DNA of 64,000 bases from CAYVIB01 sp964451365 (GCA_964451365.1 CAYVIB010000020.1:30215-94214), one strand, 5' to 3'; counted from the first letter of the stretch, positions 35,653 through 45,093 are shown. The notes: generated by a model from the sequence alone, not told the origin. A program made the numbers and translations.

Positions 35653-37416
35653 ATGCGCTTATTTTCCCGCGACAGCTTTTCATTACAGGCAGCCCTTGCA
35701 CTTCTTTTTTCACTCTTAACCGCCTGTTCACCAGAGCAAACGGAAACAAAAAAGAACCCGGACCAAAACCACAACAGCCAAAACCAGGCACAACCTCCCA
35801 ATGTGCACCATCCCCGTTTCGACTGGTTTGAATACAGCGGCCGGGACAGCGCTTACAACAATCTTTCCGCCGGGGAGGAAAACTACCTCAACCCCATCAT
35901 AATGGGCTTCCACCCCGACCCGAGTATCACCCGCGCAGGCAACGATTATTATCTGGTTAATTCCTCATTTTCCTATTTTCCGGGTGTGCCTGTTTTCCAC
36001 AGTAAAGACCTGGTCAACTGGCGACAAATAGGACATGTGCTCAATCGGCCATCACAACTGAAACTGGACGGACTGGGAATTTCACGCGGTATCTTTGCAC
36101 CAACCATCCGTTTTCACGACGGCGTGTTCTACATGATCACCACTGTGGTTGACGGCGGCGGCAATTTTATTGTTACCGCCACCAACCCCGCGGGGCCCTG
36201 GTCGGACCCGGTCTGGTTGCCGGAAGTGGGCGGCATAGATCCTTCGCTGTTTTTTGACGATAACGGTAAAGCCTATATCACCAACAACGATGGCCCGATC
36301 GGTGAGCCCTTGTACGAGGGTCACCGCGCTATCTGGATTCGGGAGTTCGATCCTGAAAACCTGAAAGTGGTGGGCGAGCAGAAAATGATAGTCAACGGTG
36401 GCGTGGATATTTCGAAAAAGCCGGTCTGGATCGAAGGCCCGCACCTTATCAAGAATAAAGGAGCATATTATTTGATCGCCGCCGAAGGCGGGACAGCGGT
36501 GGATCACAGCCAGGTGGTATTCAAAAGCGACTCTGTCTGGGGCCCTTACGTTCCCTACGAAAACAATCCGATTCTCACCCAGCGCCACCTGGACCCGAAC
36601 CGGCCCCACCCTGTTACATCCGTTGGTCACGTGGACTTTGTAAAAACCCAGAACGATGAATGGTGGGCGGTATTCCTGGGTTGTCGACCCTACGAAGGCG
36701 ACTTCTATAACACCGGTCGAGAGACTTTTTTATTGCCCGTATCCTGGGAGGGCGAATGGCCGGTAATTCTCGATGGCAGTAAAGCCGTTCCCTATATTCA
36801 CGAGCGACCAAACCTGCCACGCCAGCAAGAACCGACCATTACCAACAGCGGGAATTTTGTCGAAAGGGATGATTTTACCGGCAATAGCCTCGCACCGTAC
36901 TGGCAGTTTATCCGCACGCCTTATGAAAAATTCCACGATCTTACCAGCCAGCCCGGCAGTTTAATGTTGCAGGCCCGGCCAATACTGCTCGGCGATTTCA
37001 AGCAGCCTTCATTTATCGGCCGCGCACAGCAGCACCTGAACAGCGCCGCGTCGGTGGCAATGCATTACCGGCCGGCAAAAGCTGGCGATAAGGCCGGTAT
37101 CAGTGCATTCCAAAATGATGAATACTACTATCTGCTAAGCGTTGCCCGGACGGCTGACGGCGATGTTGTTCAACTGGAAAAACGCGCTGGCTCGGCACCT
37201 GTGGTGGTCGCTTCCAAACCAATCAGCCTGAACGCAACCGATCCCGTGTTCCTGAAGATCGAGTCGCAAGGGAAAAACTACAGTTTCTATTACGCCACCA
37301 CGCCAGATGAATGGATTCCACTATCGGAGAACCAGGATGGAACGATACTCAGCACTCGCACGGCGGGGGGATTTGTCGGTGCTTTTTATGGGTTGTATGC
37401 TTATTCGAATAATTAA
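35653..37416 (+). CDS. GH43 glycosidase lipoprotein (beta-xylosidase / alpha-L-arabinofuranosidase type)
   Basis: 587 residues. The lipoprotein signal is MRLFSRDSFSLQ to FSLLTACSPE, with the lipidated Cys in LTAC, followed by a Gln/Asn-rich spacer. The five-bladed propeller GH43 domain (about 75-390) shows the catalytic set: base Asp in GFHPDPSITRAG, Asp in GGIDPSLFFDD and acid Glu in WIEGPHLI. The C-terminal domain (about 400-580) is a GH43-type beta-sandwich. Such enzymes release xylose or arabinose from xylo-oligosaccharides, fitting the GH67 enzyme at 6937-9120. I chose ATG at 35653 because it begins the signal sequence; an upstream frame to 35548 adds unrelated residues. A weak ribosome site precedes it. 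Confidence 0.92.
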   Translation: MRLFSRDSFSLQAALALLFSLLTACSPEQTETKKNPDQNHNSQNQAQPPNVHHPRFDWFEYSGRDSAYNNLSAGEENYLNPIIMGFHPDPSITRAGNDYYLVNSSFSYFPGVPVFHSKDLVNWRQIGHVLNRPSQLKLDGLGISRGIFAPTIRFHDGVFYMITTVVDGGGNFIVTATNPAGPWSDPVWLPEVGGIDPSLFFDDNGKAYITNNDGPIGEPLYEGHRAIWIREFDPENLKVVGEQKMIVNGGVDISKKPVWIEGPHLIKNKGAYYLIAAEGGTAVDHSQVVFKSDSVWGPYVPYENNPILTQRHLDPNRPHPVTSVGHVDFVKTQNDEWWAVFLGCRPYEGDFYNTGRETFLLPVSWEGEWPVILDGSKAVPYIHERPNLPRQQEPTITNSGNFVERDDFTGNSLAPYWQFIRTPYEKFHDLTSQPGSLMLQARPILLGDFKQPSFIGRAQQHLNSAASVAMHYRPAKAGDKAGISAFQNDEYYYLLSVARTADGDVVQLEKRAGSAPVVVASKPISLNATDPVFLKIESQGKNYSFYYATTPDEWIPLSENQDGTILSTRTAGGFVGAFYGLYAYSNN

Positions 37417-37427
37417 AATGGAGATAA

Positions 37428-37456
37428 CTAAAGCGGAGTTTACGTCTCCGCTTTAG
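37428..37456. terminator. Palindromic terminator between convergent GH43 and tatD genes
   Basis: CTAAAGCGGAG / CTCCGCTTTAG, 11 bp perfect stem with a 7-base loop. The right half lies inside the end of the tatD-type gene. T-runs are weak, but its place between convergent genes suggests a shared terminator. Confidence 0.6.
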
Positions 37457-38219
37457 AAAACAGTCGAAAGAAATTTTCTGAAGTTTGTTCTGCCACCGCC
37501 TCAAAACTCAGACCACGCAATTCCGCGATAAAAGTCGCGACTTCGCGGACATATTTGGGCTCGTTGGGCTTGCCCCGGTACGGTACCGGCGCGAGGTAGG
37601 GCGAATCGGTTTCCACCAGCAGACGGTCCAGGGGAACCTGCTTCGCCACTTCCCGTAACGCCTCGGCATTTTTAAACGTAACAATCCCGGACAGCGAAAT
37701 ATAGTAACCCAGGTCCAGCGCCTGGGAGGCCATTTCCCAACTCTCGGTAAAACAGTGCATAACGCCGGCGGTTTCCGTGCAACCGTACTCCCTGATAACG
37801 GCGATGGTGTCCTCGCGCGCATCGCGGGTGTGGACGATTACCGGCAGCCCTGTCCTGGCGCCCGCAATCAAATGATTGGCGAAACTTTGCAACTGGACAT
37901 CTTTTTTATCCGCGCTGTAATGATAATCAAGCCCGGTTTCCCCCAGTGCGACCACCTTGTCCTCCGCGGCCCAGGTTTCAAGTTCCTGGACGCTCACAGG
38001 CGCCTCCATAACGTCCGAGGGATGCACGCCCACCGAGGCGAACAAACCGTCATAGGTTTTGGCTATATCAATGACCTGAATCCGGTTTTCATCGCTGATG
38101 CACACGCACAACATGTGGGATACACCGCGCTCACGGGCGGCCGCGACAGCATCATCCAGCCCCCCCTCGTATTTCGACAGGTCCAGGCGGTCCAAATGAC
38201 AATGGGAATCTATTAGCAT
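37440..38219 (-). CDS. TatD-family metal-dependent hydrolase (YcfH type)
   Basis: 259 residues, TIM-barrel metal hydrolase. Metal ligands appear as LIDSHCHLDRLD (His6, His8), ALGETGLDYHY, VHTRDA and VETDSPYLAP. The family has DNase and related phosphodiesterase activity. I chose ATG at 38219 (MLIDSHCH); an in-frame extension to 38249 has no support. It ends the conserved plsX-to-tatD block, directly after pilZ, as in Pseudomonas aeruginosa. Confidence 0.93.
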   Translation of the reverse strand: MLIDSHCHLDRLDLSKYEGGLDDAVAAARERGVSHMLCVCISDENRIQVIDIAKTYDGLFASVGVHPSDVMEAPVSVQELETWAAEDKVVALGETGLDYHYSADKKDVQLQSFANHLIAGARTGLPVIVHTRDAREDTIAVIREYGCTETAGVMHCFTESWEMASQALDLGYYISLSGIVTFKNAEALREVAKQVPLDRLLVETDSPYLAPVPYRGKPNEPKYVREVATFIAELRGLSFEAVAEQTSENFFRLFSKAET

Positions 38220-38289
38220 GACTGCTGATCGAGTTTCAATCTTGAACAAAAATGGGATTCGAAAAGCCGTAGCTTAACTGATGTGAGCC

Positions 38290-38643
38290 CTACATGGTAT
38301 GCGTAGGGCGATCGGAATCGAGAGAACCCGCGAGGTAGGTTTCTATCTTGCTGGAGGCAATATCATCTTCGCCACTGAACTGAACGCCAATGCCGGCGGC
38401 CCGGTTGCCTTGTGCCCCCTTCGGCGTTACCCACACCACCTTGCCGGCGACGGGTATTTTTTCGGCCTCATCCATCAGGCTCAACAACATAAAGACCTCA
38501 TCCCCGAGGTTATAAGTTTTATTGGTTGGAATAAACAGGCCACCGTTTTCGATAAAAGGCATATAAGCAGCGTAAAGCACAGCCTTATCGCGAATCGTCA
38601 GCGAAAGTATGCCGTTTCTGGCGGCTCCACCTAAACCTTTCAT
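38290..38643 (-). CDS. pilZ: PilZ-domain protein, type IV pilus biogenesis type
   Basis: 117 residues with a single PilZ fold: GILSLTIRDKAVLYAAYMPFIENGGLFIPT, then DEVFMLLSLMDEAEKIPVAGKVVWVTPKG and IGVQFSG (each quoted in part). The canonical c-di-GMP ligands (RxxxR near the N-terminus) are not evident, as in Pseudomonas PilZ itself, which works in pilus assembly. GAGGAG precedes the ATG by 6 bases. It is between holB and tatD, the expected order. Confidence 0.88.
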   Translation of the reverse strand: MKGLGGAARNGILSLTIRDKAVLYAAYMPFIENGGLFIPTNKTYNLGDEVFMLLSLMDEAEKIPVAGKVVWVTPKGAQGNRAAGIGVQFSGEDDIASSKIETYLAGSLDSDRPTHTM

Positions 38644-38779
38644 GGCGTCTCCTCACTCATCTGCGGTGTACATTAGTCAATTATCTTTTCTCTGTCCACC
38701 AAAAAATTAGTTTCTTTGTGACTAAAAGAATAGACCGGATATTTCATATAAGTCTGGGTTTTTACACTTTTATGACGGC

Positions 38780-39790
38780 CTATCGCGCGGCCTTGACCAA
38801 CGCGTGCCAATCGAGCATCAACTCCTCGACAAACAGTGTAAGATTGGGATTGGCGGTACTTTCCAACTGAGCCCGTTTTACGCACACCCTGTCGCGATAT
38901 CGATAAAGCCATACCGGATTTATATGCGCGGTTAAATCAAGCAGTTCCCTGAAATCCCGCGCCGCCGCAAATTTGCTGACCACTTGTTTTTTTATTACCA
39001 GATCCACCCATGTCTGCACACAGTGAACAAGCATGCCAGGATCGACATTCATCGCCTGCTTCGCGGCCAGCATGGGTGAAATTGCCCCACTACTGAGTTC
39101 TGTCAGGGTTTTCAACAACCGCTTTCGCTCCGCCGGAAAATCCGAAAACTGCCATTCCATCACCTTCAGCGGCAGGCCCGATGCCTCTTCGAGCAGCGTT
39201 TCCGCATCGTCGATATTATTTTGTTTCAGCCACTCAAGCGCGGCGCTCTTTTCCGGCGCAACCAGATTGACCTTGGCACAGCGACTTCGAATCGTCGGCA
39301 GCAGGCGGCTCATATTTTCGGTTACCAGTATCAGCAATGATTTGCCCGCGGGCTCTTCAAGATTTTTTAACAACGCGTTGGCCGCATTCAAATTCATTTT
39401 TTCCGCAGGCGAAATAACTACGACTTTGTAACCACCCTGCTGGGCGGTTTTACTGATAAAATCAGATACCCGCCTTACCTGGTCGATTTTAATTTGTGTG
39501 GCACCTTCTTCCGGTGTAATTTCCGCAAGATCCGGATGAGTATCCGCCGACAAAAGCTCGCAACTTCGACACCGTCCACAGGCAACGGATTCCAGTGGTG
39601 ACAAACACAGTACATACTGTCCCATGACTTTGGCGAGCTTATCCGCCCCCAGGCCGTTTCCACCGGCAATTAAAATGGCGTGGGGCAAATGCGCGTTTCG
39701 CACCTGCGCGACGAACGCATCCCACGCGGATTCCTGCCAGAAATAAGGTGGCATGGGAAGAAGTGCTGAACGGGAAGGTGGGGTGCTCAC
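38780..39790 (-). CDS. holB: DNA polymerase III delta-prime subunit
   Basis: A clamp-loader subunit. 336 residues: a degenerate Walker A region IAGGNGLGADKLA, as expected since delta-prime does not hydrolyse ATP, and the four-Cys zinc module VACGRCRSCELLSADTHPD. Also present are NALLKNLEEP and the SRC motif in IRSRCAKVNL. The start is GTG at 39790 with a weak ribosome site; ATG 39754 (MPPYFWQES) is an alternative. It is normally next to tmk, but here an opposite-strand pseudouridine synthase gene lies between them. Confidence 0.92.
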   Translation of the reverse strand: MSTPPSRSALLPMPPYFWQESAWDAFVAQVRNAHLPHAILIAGGNGLGADKLAKVMGQYVLCLSPLESVACGRCRSCELLSADTHPDLAEITPEEGATQIKIDQVRRVSDFISKTAQQGGYKVVVISPAEKMNLNAANALLKNLEEPAGKSLLILVTENMSRLLPTIRSRCAKVNLVAPEKSAALEWLKQNNIDDAETLLEEASGLPLKVMEWQFSDFPAERKRLLKTLTELSSGAISPMLAAKQAMNVDPGMLVHCVQTWVDLVIKKQVVSKFAAARDFRELLDLTAHINPVWLYRYRDRVCVKRAQLESTANPNLTLFVEELMLDWHALVKAAR

Positions 39791-39821
39791 TTTAATTTTT
39801 CACCAATAAATATTTTTTCCT

Positions 39822-40442
39822 ATGTTATCCATTGTATATCAGGACAACGATTTACTGATTCTGGACAAGCCACACGATTTACGGACCGTGCCGGGAATAT
39901 CCGGTACAAATAATTTACTGGATTTGGCAATACGCCAGTATCCAAACTGCCGTCTTGTGCACCGGCTGGACATGGCGACTTCCGGCCTGGTTGTGTTTGC
40001 ACTGAACTATTATGCGCAAAAAAGCATGAACCGGCTTTTTGAACAACGTAAAATCCGCAAGTTGTACACCGCCATTGTCGACAAAATCATGAGCGCGGAC
40101 ACAGGGGAAATTCATGTACCACTGCTTTGCGATCACGACAACCGTCCCCGGCAAAAAATTGACTGGCGGAACGGAAAACACTCGAGCACTTTCTTCACAA
40201 CCGTGCAGCGGCAAAAAGCTGAAAACACAACACGTGTTTTACTGGAGCCCCATACCGGCCGCTCACATCAATTGCGCATGCACATGTGGCAGATAGGCCA
40301 CGCTATTTTGGGCGACGAATTCTATTTTCACGACAATTCGCAAAAAAAATCAAAGCGGCTCATGCTTCACGCCACATCGCTTGAATTCAATCATCCCTGC
40401 TCGGGAAAATTTTTAATTATTGAAAGCCCACCGGATTTTTAA
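39822..40442 (+). CDS. RluA-family pseudouridine synthase
   Basis: Converts uridine to pseudouridine in rRNA or tRNA. 206 residues. The catalytic Asp50 is in RLVHRLDMATSGLVVFAL, with LILDKPHDLRTVPG upstream and the LEPHTGRSHQLRMHM motif downstream. No S4 domain is present, which favours the RluA/TruC-like group; the target base is not clear. Unlike its neighbours it is on the plus strand. It is inserted between holB and tmk, and its last four bases overlap the end of tmk. It may have been inserted into an ancestral holB-tmk operon. Confidence 0.9.
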   Translation: MLSIVYQDNDLLILDKPHDLRTVPGISGTNNLLDLAIRQYPNCRLVHRLDMATSGLVVFALNYYAQKSMNRLFEQRKIRKLYTAIVDKIMSADTGEIHVPLLCDHDNRPRQKIDWRNGKHSSTFFTTVQRQKAENTTRVLLEPHTGRSHQLRMHMWQIGHAILGDEFYFHDNSQKKSKRLMLHATSLEFNHPCSGKFLIIESPPDF

Positions 40443-41071
40443 TCCGTGCCCCGCAGCAACTTTTCAAGCACCCGGCCAATATCGGCCTGAACCTGTTCTA
40501 GCTCCTGCCCCGCATCGATAACAAAATAGCGCGCCGGATGCTCCGCAATTCTTTTGTGATAACCCTGTCGAACACGATGAAAAAATTCAACTTCCTCCCG
40601 TTCGAACCGATCCAGGTCCGCGCGTGACTTCGCCCGGGCAAGGCCCACCTCCACATCGATATCCAGATAAATAACCTTATCGGGGTGGGTTCCACGCTGC
40701 ACCATGCTCTCCAGTTCGCCGATCACTTCCAACGGCAATCCCCTACCCGCTCCCTGATAGGCAAATGTCGCATCAGTAAAGCGATCACTCAACACCCATT
40801 TACCCGCTGCCAGGGCGGGCTTAATAACCTCTTCCAGGTGCTGCGCACGCGCGGCAAAAACAACCAGCAGTTCGGCAATCGGATCAAAATGTTCGCTCCG
40901 CTCTTTCAACAAGATATCCCGCAACTCCTCCGCCAGCGGCGTGCCACCCGGCTCACGGGTAACAATCAATTCCTTACCCGCCGATTCAATCCGTTCACTG
41001 ATAAATTCAATATTGGTGGATTTGCCTACACCTTCGGTACCTTCGACAGTAATGAATTTTCCTCTCGCCAT
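40439..41071 (-). CDS. tmk: Thymidylate kinase
   Basis: Phosphorylates dTMP to dTDP. 210 residues with the P-loop VEGTEGVGKSTN (a GT-group P-loop), the dTMP-binding REPGGTPLAEELRD, the DRF-type DRFTDATFAYQGAGRGL, and the LID region ARAKSRADLDRFE. Its ATG overlaps the mltG stop by one base (TAATG), as expected in a coupled operon. In most relatives holB follows directly; here an RluA-type gene on the other strand intervenes. Confidence 0.96.
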   Translation of the reverse strand: MARGKFITVEGTEGVGKSTNIEFISERIESAGKELIVTREPGGTPLAEELRDILLKERSEHFDPIAELLVVFAARAQHLEEVIKPALAAGKWVLSDRFTDATFAYQGAGRGLPLEVIGELESMVQRGTHPDKVIYLDIDVEVGLARAKSRADLDRFEREEVEFFHRVRQGYHKRIAEHPARYFVIDAGQELEQVQADIGRVLEKLLRGTD

Positions 41072-42147
41072 TATTCGAGTGCCTCCGTGTCGCCGGGTTT
41101 CTTCGCTTCCGGAGCCGGGCCCGGGGAAGAACGATAATCCGCCCGCCGTATTTTTTGGTAGCGGCGCACGGCTTCCACGTGCTCCTCCAGCGTTTCTGAA
41201 AAATAATGAGTACCGTCACCCCGGGCAACAAAATACAGCGTTTCACCCTTTGCCGGATCGAGCGCGGCTCTGATCGCGTCACGTCCCGGCATGGCTATCG
41301 GTGTCGGCGGTAGACCTTTGATCATATAAGTGTTGTACGGGTTCGCGGTGCTAAGGTCTTTGCGGCGCAGGTTACCGTCATAAATATCGCCCATGCCATA
41401 GATTACCGTGGGGTCGGTTTGCAGCCGCATATTTTTCTGCAAACGCCGCACAAATACGCCGGCAATTTCCTTGCGTTCGTAAGGAACGCCAGTCTCCTTC
41501 TCGACAATCGAAGCCATGACGAGGGCTTCGTAAGACGTGTCGTAAGGCAGGTCTTCCGCCCGCCGTTCCCACTCGTATTCCAGCACTGCCACCATTTCCG
41601 CATGCGCGCGTCGCAGGAGCGTTATGTCCGAATCACCCCGGGTGAACTGGTAGGTATCCGGAAAGAACCAGCCCTCCGGATGCTCGATACCCAGATTGAG
41701 CACCTCCAGAATCCGGGCGTCAGTCATGCCCTCAAGCTTGTTTTCCAACTGCTGGTGATTGTGCATGGTGTTGAGAAAATCGCGAAAAGTCAGCCCCTCG
41801 ACCAGGGTAATCTGGTACCGGATAACGTTGCCGGATTGAAACCTCGCCAGAAGAGAGATGGGTGATTCTTTCTCCGCCAAACGATATTCGCCCGCCTTGA
41901 TATCCGCCAGATCGGCAATTCGGGCGTAGTAAACCCACAGGCGGGGCCAGCGAATAAGCTCAAGCTCGTGTAGCTGGTGGGCGACGGAATATAGCGAGGC
42001 ACCCTTGTCGATCATGATAATGGAGCTTTCCTGAACCACCACTATCGGCCGGTTTAGCCAGTTCCAAAAATAATAACCGGCAATGACGAGCATCACCAGA
42101 AACCAGATGGATATGGCTAACACAATGCGGGCGGGATTAACTTGCAT
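41071..42147 (-). CDS. mltG: Endolytic murein transglycosylase MltG (YceG)
   Basis: A membrane-bound enzyme that cuts nascent glycan strands and sets their length. 358 residues: MQVNPARIVLAISIWF starts a single signal-anchor helix (about 8-30), then a LysM-like region, then the YceG catalytic core with the acidic residue in MASIVEKETGVPYER and the DPTVIYGM and NTYMIKGLPPTPI motifs. I chose ATG at 42147. This overlaps the pabC end by 11 bases; upstream in-frame codons to 42273 read through pabC in another frame. Conserved order pabC-mltG-tmk. Confidence 0.95.
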   Translation of the reverse strand: MQVNPARIVLAISIWFLVMLVIAGYYFWNWLNRPIVVVQESSIIMIDKGASLYSVAHQLHELELIRWPRLWVYYARIADLADIKAGEYRLAEKESPISLLARFQSGNVIRYQITLVEGLTFRDFLNTMHNHQQLENKLEGMTDARILEVLNLGIEHPEGWFFPDTYQFTRGDSDITLLRRAHAEMVAVLEYEWERRAEDLPYDTSYEALVMASIVEKETGVPYERKEIAGVFVRRLQKNMRLQTDPTVIYGMGDIYDGNLRRKDLSTANPYNTYMIKGLPPTPIAMPGRDAIRAALDPAKGETLYFVARGDGTHYFSETLEEHVEAVRRYQKIRRADYRSSPGPAPEAKKPGDTEALE

Positions 42148-43015
42148 GAGAAAAAGCTCTATTCTGTAACGCTTTGCCAAGCAACTTGGACAAGTCGTGT
42201 CTGGATAAATTGCGATCATCCACTTTACCAACAGGAACGATCCCCACAACGGCATTGGTGAGAAAAATTTCATCCGCGCGGTTCAATTCATCCACCGGGA
42301 GCGGCCTGATCGTTACATTTACTCCCAACTCCGGTGCGATATGCTCAGTGATCAAACGCCTGGCAACCCCATTGACACCCGCCGTATCGAGAGACGGTGT
42401 CACAAGCTCGCCATTGAAGGCGCAGAAAATATTGTGGTGCAGGGTTTCGAGAATCAACCGGTCGACGTCCATCAACACCAGTTGCTGATTGTCCCTCAGC
42501 GGGCATCGGGATGCCGCCAGGACATAATCCAAACGATTGAGATGCTTCATCCCCGCCAAGGCCGGATTCCTGGGCAAAATGTAATCCGACAGAACCAGTT
42601 CCACAGGATTCTGCAACCACTGAGTAGTTAGATTTTCCTGCTGTCTGAAGGATAAAATCTGGGTGGCCGTCTGTTCACCAACAATTGGCGGTATCACTCC
42701 ACGCCCACCGTAGCCCCTGGTGACAATAATTTTCACTACACCAAAGGAGTGTTCCAAATCGGCCAGATACGACTGAAAAGCGATCAGTGAATTTTGCAAC
42801 TGGTTCAGGTCAAGGGAAATACTCAGTCGTTCGCAGCTGTTTTGCAGCCGATGCAAATGAAACGGGAGAAACGGGAACCGGCCGTTTTCCAAACGCAGGG
42901 TTTCAAACACACCATCGCCAAAAGCCAGCCCCCTGTCGTTAACGGGAATGGTATCGGCAAATTCACCGTTCACCATCGAGATGTATGTCGAATTCATGAC
43001 AACAGTCTTGCTCAT
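42137..43015 (-). CDS. pabC: Aminodeoxychorismate lyase
   Basis: A PLP-dependent enzyme that splits 4-amino-4-deoxychorismate into p-aminobenzoate and pyruvate. 292 residues, fold type IV. The PLP lysine is in LAGMKHLNRLDYVLA, preceded by FGDGVFETLRLENG and followed by ILETLHHNIF. The start is uncertain: GTG 43018, ATG 43015 or ATG 42997. I take 43015. It completes the folate branch with pabB at 15177-16502. Confidence 0.92.
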   Translation of the reverse strand: MSKTVVMNSTYISMVNGEFADTIPVNDRGLAFGDGVFETLRLENGRFPFLPFHLHRLQNSCERLSISLDLNQLQNSLIAFQSYLADLEHSFGVVKIIVTRGYGGRGVIPPIVGEQTATQILSFRQQENLTTQWLQNPVELVLSDYILPRNPALAGMKHLNRLDYVLAASRCPLRDNQQLVLMDVDRLILETLHHNIFCAFNGELVTPSLDTAGVNGVARRLITEHIAPELGVNVTIRPLPVDELNRADEIFLTNAVVGIVPVGKVDDRNLSRHDLSKLLGKALQNRAFSHAS

Positions 43016-43071
43016 CACCGGATGGAAATCCAGGCGGATTCGCCCGGATTAACCCGATAAAAATATCTGCT

Positions 43072-44304
43072 TCACACTTTTCTGAAAATCAGCGTGCCGT
43101 TGGTGCCGCCGAAGCCAAAGGAATTACTCAAAGCCGCGTCAATTGGCATTTCCTGAGCAGTGTGCGGAACGAAATTGAGGTCGCAGCCTTCGTCGGGATG
43201 ATCCAGGTTGATGGTGGGCGGAGCGACCTGGTCGCGAATGGACAGCACCGTGAAAATCGCTTCAACCGCGCCGGCGGCACCCAACAGGTGGCCGATCATG
43301 GACTTGGTTGAACTCATGGCCAGTTTATAGGCGTGATCGCCAAACACTCCCTTAACCGCGCCACATTCGGCAATATCCCCTGCCGGTGTCGACGTACCGT
43401 GTGCATTAATGTAATGAATTGCCTCGGCCGGCATCGCGGCATCCAACAAGGCATTTTTCATGGAACGCTCGGCGCCGTCACCCGAAGGCGAAGTAATATG
43501 GAAAGCGTCGCCAGAGGTACCGAAACCCACCACTTCGGCATAAATTTTTGCGCCCCGTTTTTTTGCGTGCTCATAGTTTTCCAGTACCACAATACCGGCT
43601 CCATCACCGAGCACGAAACCATCCCGGTCCCGGTCCCAAGGCCTGCTCGCGCGCTCAGGTTCGTCGTTGCGTTTGGACAGTGCCCGTGCCGCGGCAAACC
43701 CGCCAACGCCTACCGGCGTGGTTCCCATTTCGGCACCGCCGGCCACCATGATGTCTGCCGCGCCTATCTGGATTTCACGCGCTGCAAGACCAATGCTGTG
43801 AGTGCCGGTTGTACAGGCAGTGGTTACCGCGAGATTTAAGCCTTTCAGACCGTAGCGAATGGAAAGGTTGCCAGCAATCATATTGATAATGGAACCGGGC
43901 ACGAAGAAAGGTGAGATACGGCGGGGACCGCGCTCCTTGACTGTAATGGCGGTCTCCTCAATGGAGCCCAGGCCACCTATTCCCGAACCGATAACGCATC
44001 CGGCGCGCGCTGCGTTCGCTTCCGTGATTTCAAGGCCGGAATCTTCCATCGCCTGAATACCCGCCGCCATGCCGAACTGGATAAACCTGTCCATTTTGCG
44101 GGCTTCCTTTTCCTCCATGTACGGAGACACATCAAAATCACGCACCGATGCGCTAATGCAGGTGGAGAAGGCTGATGCATCAAAATGGGTGATAGGCGCA
44201 ACACCACTCTTACCGGCCAACACAGCTTTCCAGGTGTCTTCCACATTATGACCCAGGCAGCTAACCATGCCGATTCCAGTAACGACGACTCTGTTTCGAC
44301 TCAC
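43072..44304 (-). CDS. fabF: 3-oxoacyl-[acyl-carrier-protein] synthase II
   Basis: Elongates acyl-ACP by condensation with malonyl-ACP. 410 residues. The active-site Cys164 is in VTTACTTGTHSIG, and the two His residues are in NAHGTSTPAGD and KSMIGHLLGAAGAVEA. The start is GTG at 44304 (VSRNRVVVTGIGM), with the very strong site GGAGGAAAG a few bases before it. The in-frame ATG at 44340 lies upstream of that site and would add 12 residues (MAGLNAVYAEER) not in the family. A terminator-like hairpin separates it from acpP. Confidence 0.97.
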   Translation of the reverse strand: MSRNRVVVTGIGMVSCLGHNVEDTWKAVLAGKSGVAPITHFDASAFSTCISASVRDFDVSPYMEEKEARKMDRFIQFGMAAGIQAMEDSGLEITEANAARAGCVIGSGIGGLGSIEETAITVKERGPRRISPFFVPGSIINMIAGNLSIRYGLKGLNLAVTTACTTGTHSIGLAAREIQIGAADIMVAGGAEMGTTPVGVGGFAAARALSKRNDEPERASRPWDRDRDGFVLGDGAGIVVLENYEHAKKRGAKIYAEVVGFGTSGDAFHITSPSGDGAERSMKNALLDAAMPAEAIHYINAHGTSTPAGDIAECGAVKGVFGDHAYKLAMSSTKSMIGHLLGAAGAVEAIFTVLSIRDQVAPPTINLDHPDEGCDLNFVPHTAQEMPIDAALSNSFGFGGTNGTLIFRKV

Positions 44305-44483
44305 CCTTTCCTCCGCATAAACAGCATTCAGTCCAGCCATTTAACCAGATCACCCGGCCACACACAAAGTGGCCAGCAATACCCGCCAGCTGATTTATTC
44401 CGCCAGTGAAGTGCTATTAAGTGCACGCCGGATAAGTTTTTATTTTTACACCACGGCGTTACAAGCATGCAATCTATAAAGCA

Positions 44484-44517
44484 AAAAGCCGCACTACTTG
44501 GCATAGATACGGCTTTT
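44484..44517 (-). terminator. Hairpin terminator/attenuator between acpP and fabF
   Basis: On the minus strand AAAAGCCG pairs with CGGCTTTT, followed by a short T-run. Partial stopping here would let acpP be made in large excess over fabF, as is common for ACP genes (inference). Confidence 0.7.
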
Positions 44518-44561
44518 CTATAGGTTCAATAATGTGCAGACGATTTTTTTACCGAGCCCGA

Positions 44562-44798
44562 TTACGCCAGGTTCTGGTTAATGTAGTCAATCGCCAGTTG
44601 AACTGTGGTAATTTTTTCGGCTTCTTCGTCTGGAATTTCGGTTTCGAATTCCTCTTCCAAAGCCATCACCAGCTCAACCGTGTCAAGGGAGTCCGCCCCC
44701 AGGTCTTCAACGAAGGACGCTTCGTTTTTTACTTCTTCTTCTTTAACACCGAGTTGTTCAGCGACAATTTTCTTAACGCGTTCTTCAATGCTACTCAT
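44562..44798 (-). CDS. acpP: Acyl carrier protein
   Basis: Carries growing acyl chains on a 4'-phosphopantetheine arm. 78 residues, strongly acidic. The attachment site is Ser37 in EDLGADSLDTVELVMALEEEF (quoted in part). It lies between fabG and fabF in the usual order, with hairpins on both sides (45023-45048 and 44484-44517), suggesting its own promoter in the 295-base gap upstream and partly separate transcription. Confidence 0.98.
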   Translation of the reverse strand: MSSIEERVKKIVAEQLGVKEEEVKNEASFVEDLGADSLDTVELVMALEEEFETEIPDEEAEKITTVQLAIDYINQNLA

Positions 44799-45022
44799 AG
44801 TATTTATAAACTCCTGGTAATAATCTTATCAGTGAAGCCGTCCCCCATTACCACCTGACAACGGCCTGAAAATTTGGGCCTAATACCTTGTTCCGGCTCA
44901 CATGTGCGCGCATTTTAACGCGATTTTCTTAATCTTGTAACGCATGATTCAAAATTTCTTGGGAAATTTATATTTTCTCATTAAATTTCAATCATTTAAA
45001 TGCGTTTTTTAAAGCATAAACA

Positions 45023-45048
45023 AGCCGTTTTCAAGGCTAAAAACGGCT
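45023..45048 (-). terminator. Hairpin between fabG and acpP
   Basis: AGCCGTTTT / AAAACGGCT, 9-bp stem with a 7-8-base loop, in the AT-rich 295-base gap between fabG and acpP. The T-tract on the minus strand is interrupted, so this may be a weak terminator upstream of an acpP promoter. I see no gene in the gap. Confidence 0.5.
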
Positions 45049-45093
45049 CCTTTGGCGCAGATAAATGGCTGCCCGCGAGCTGGCTGGCCGTGG

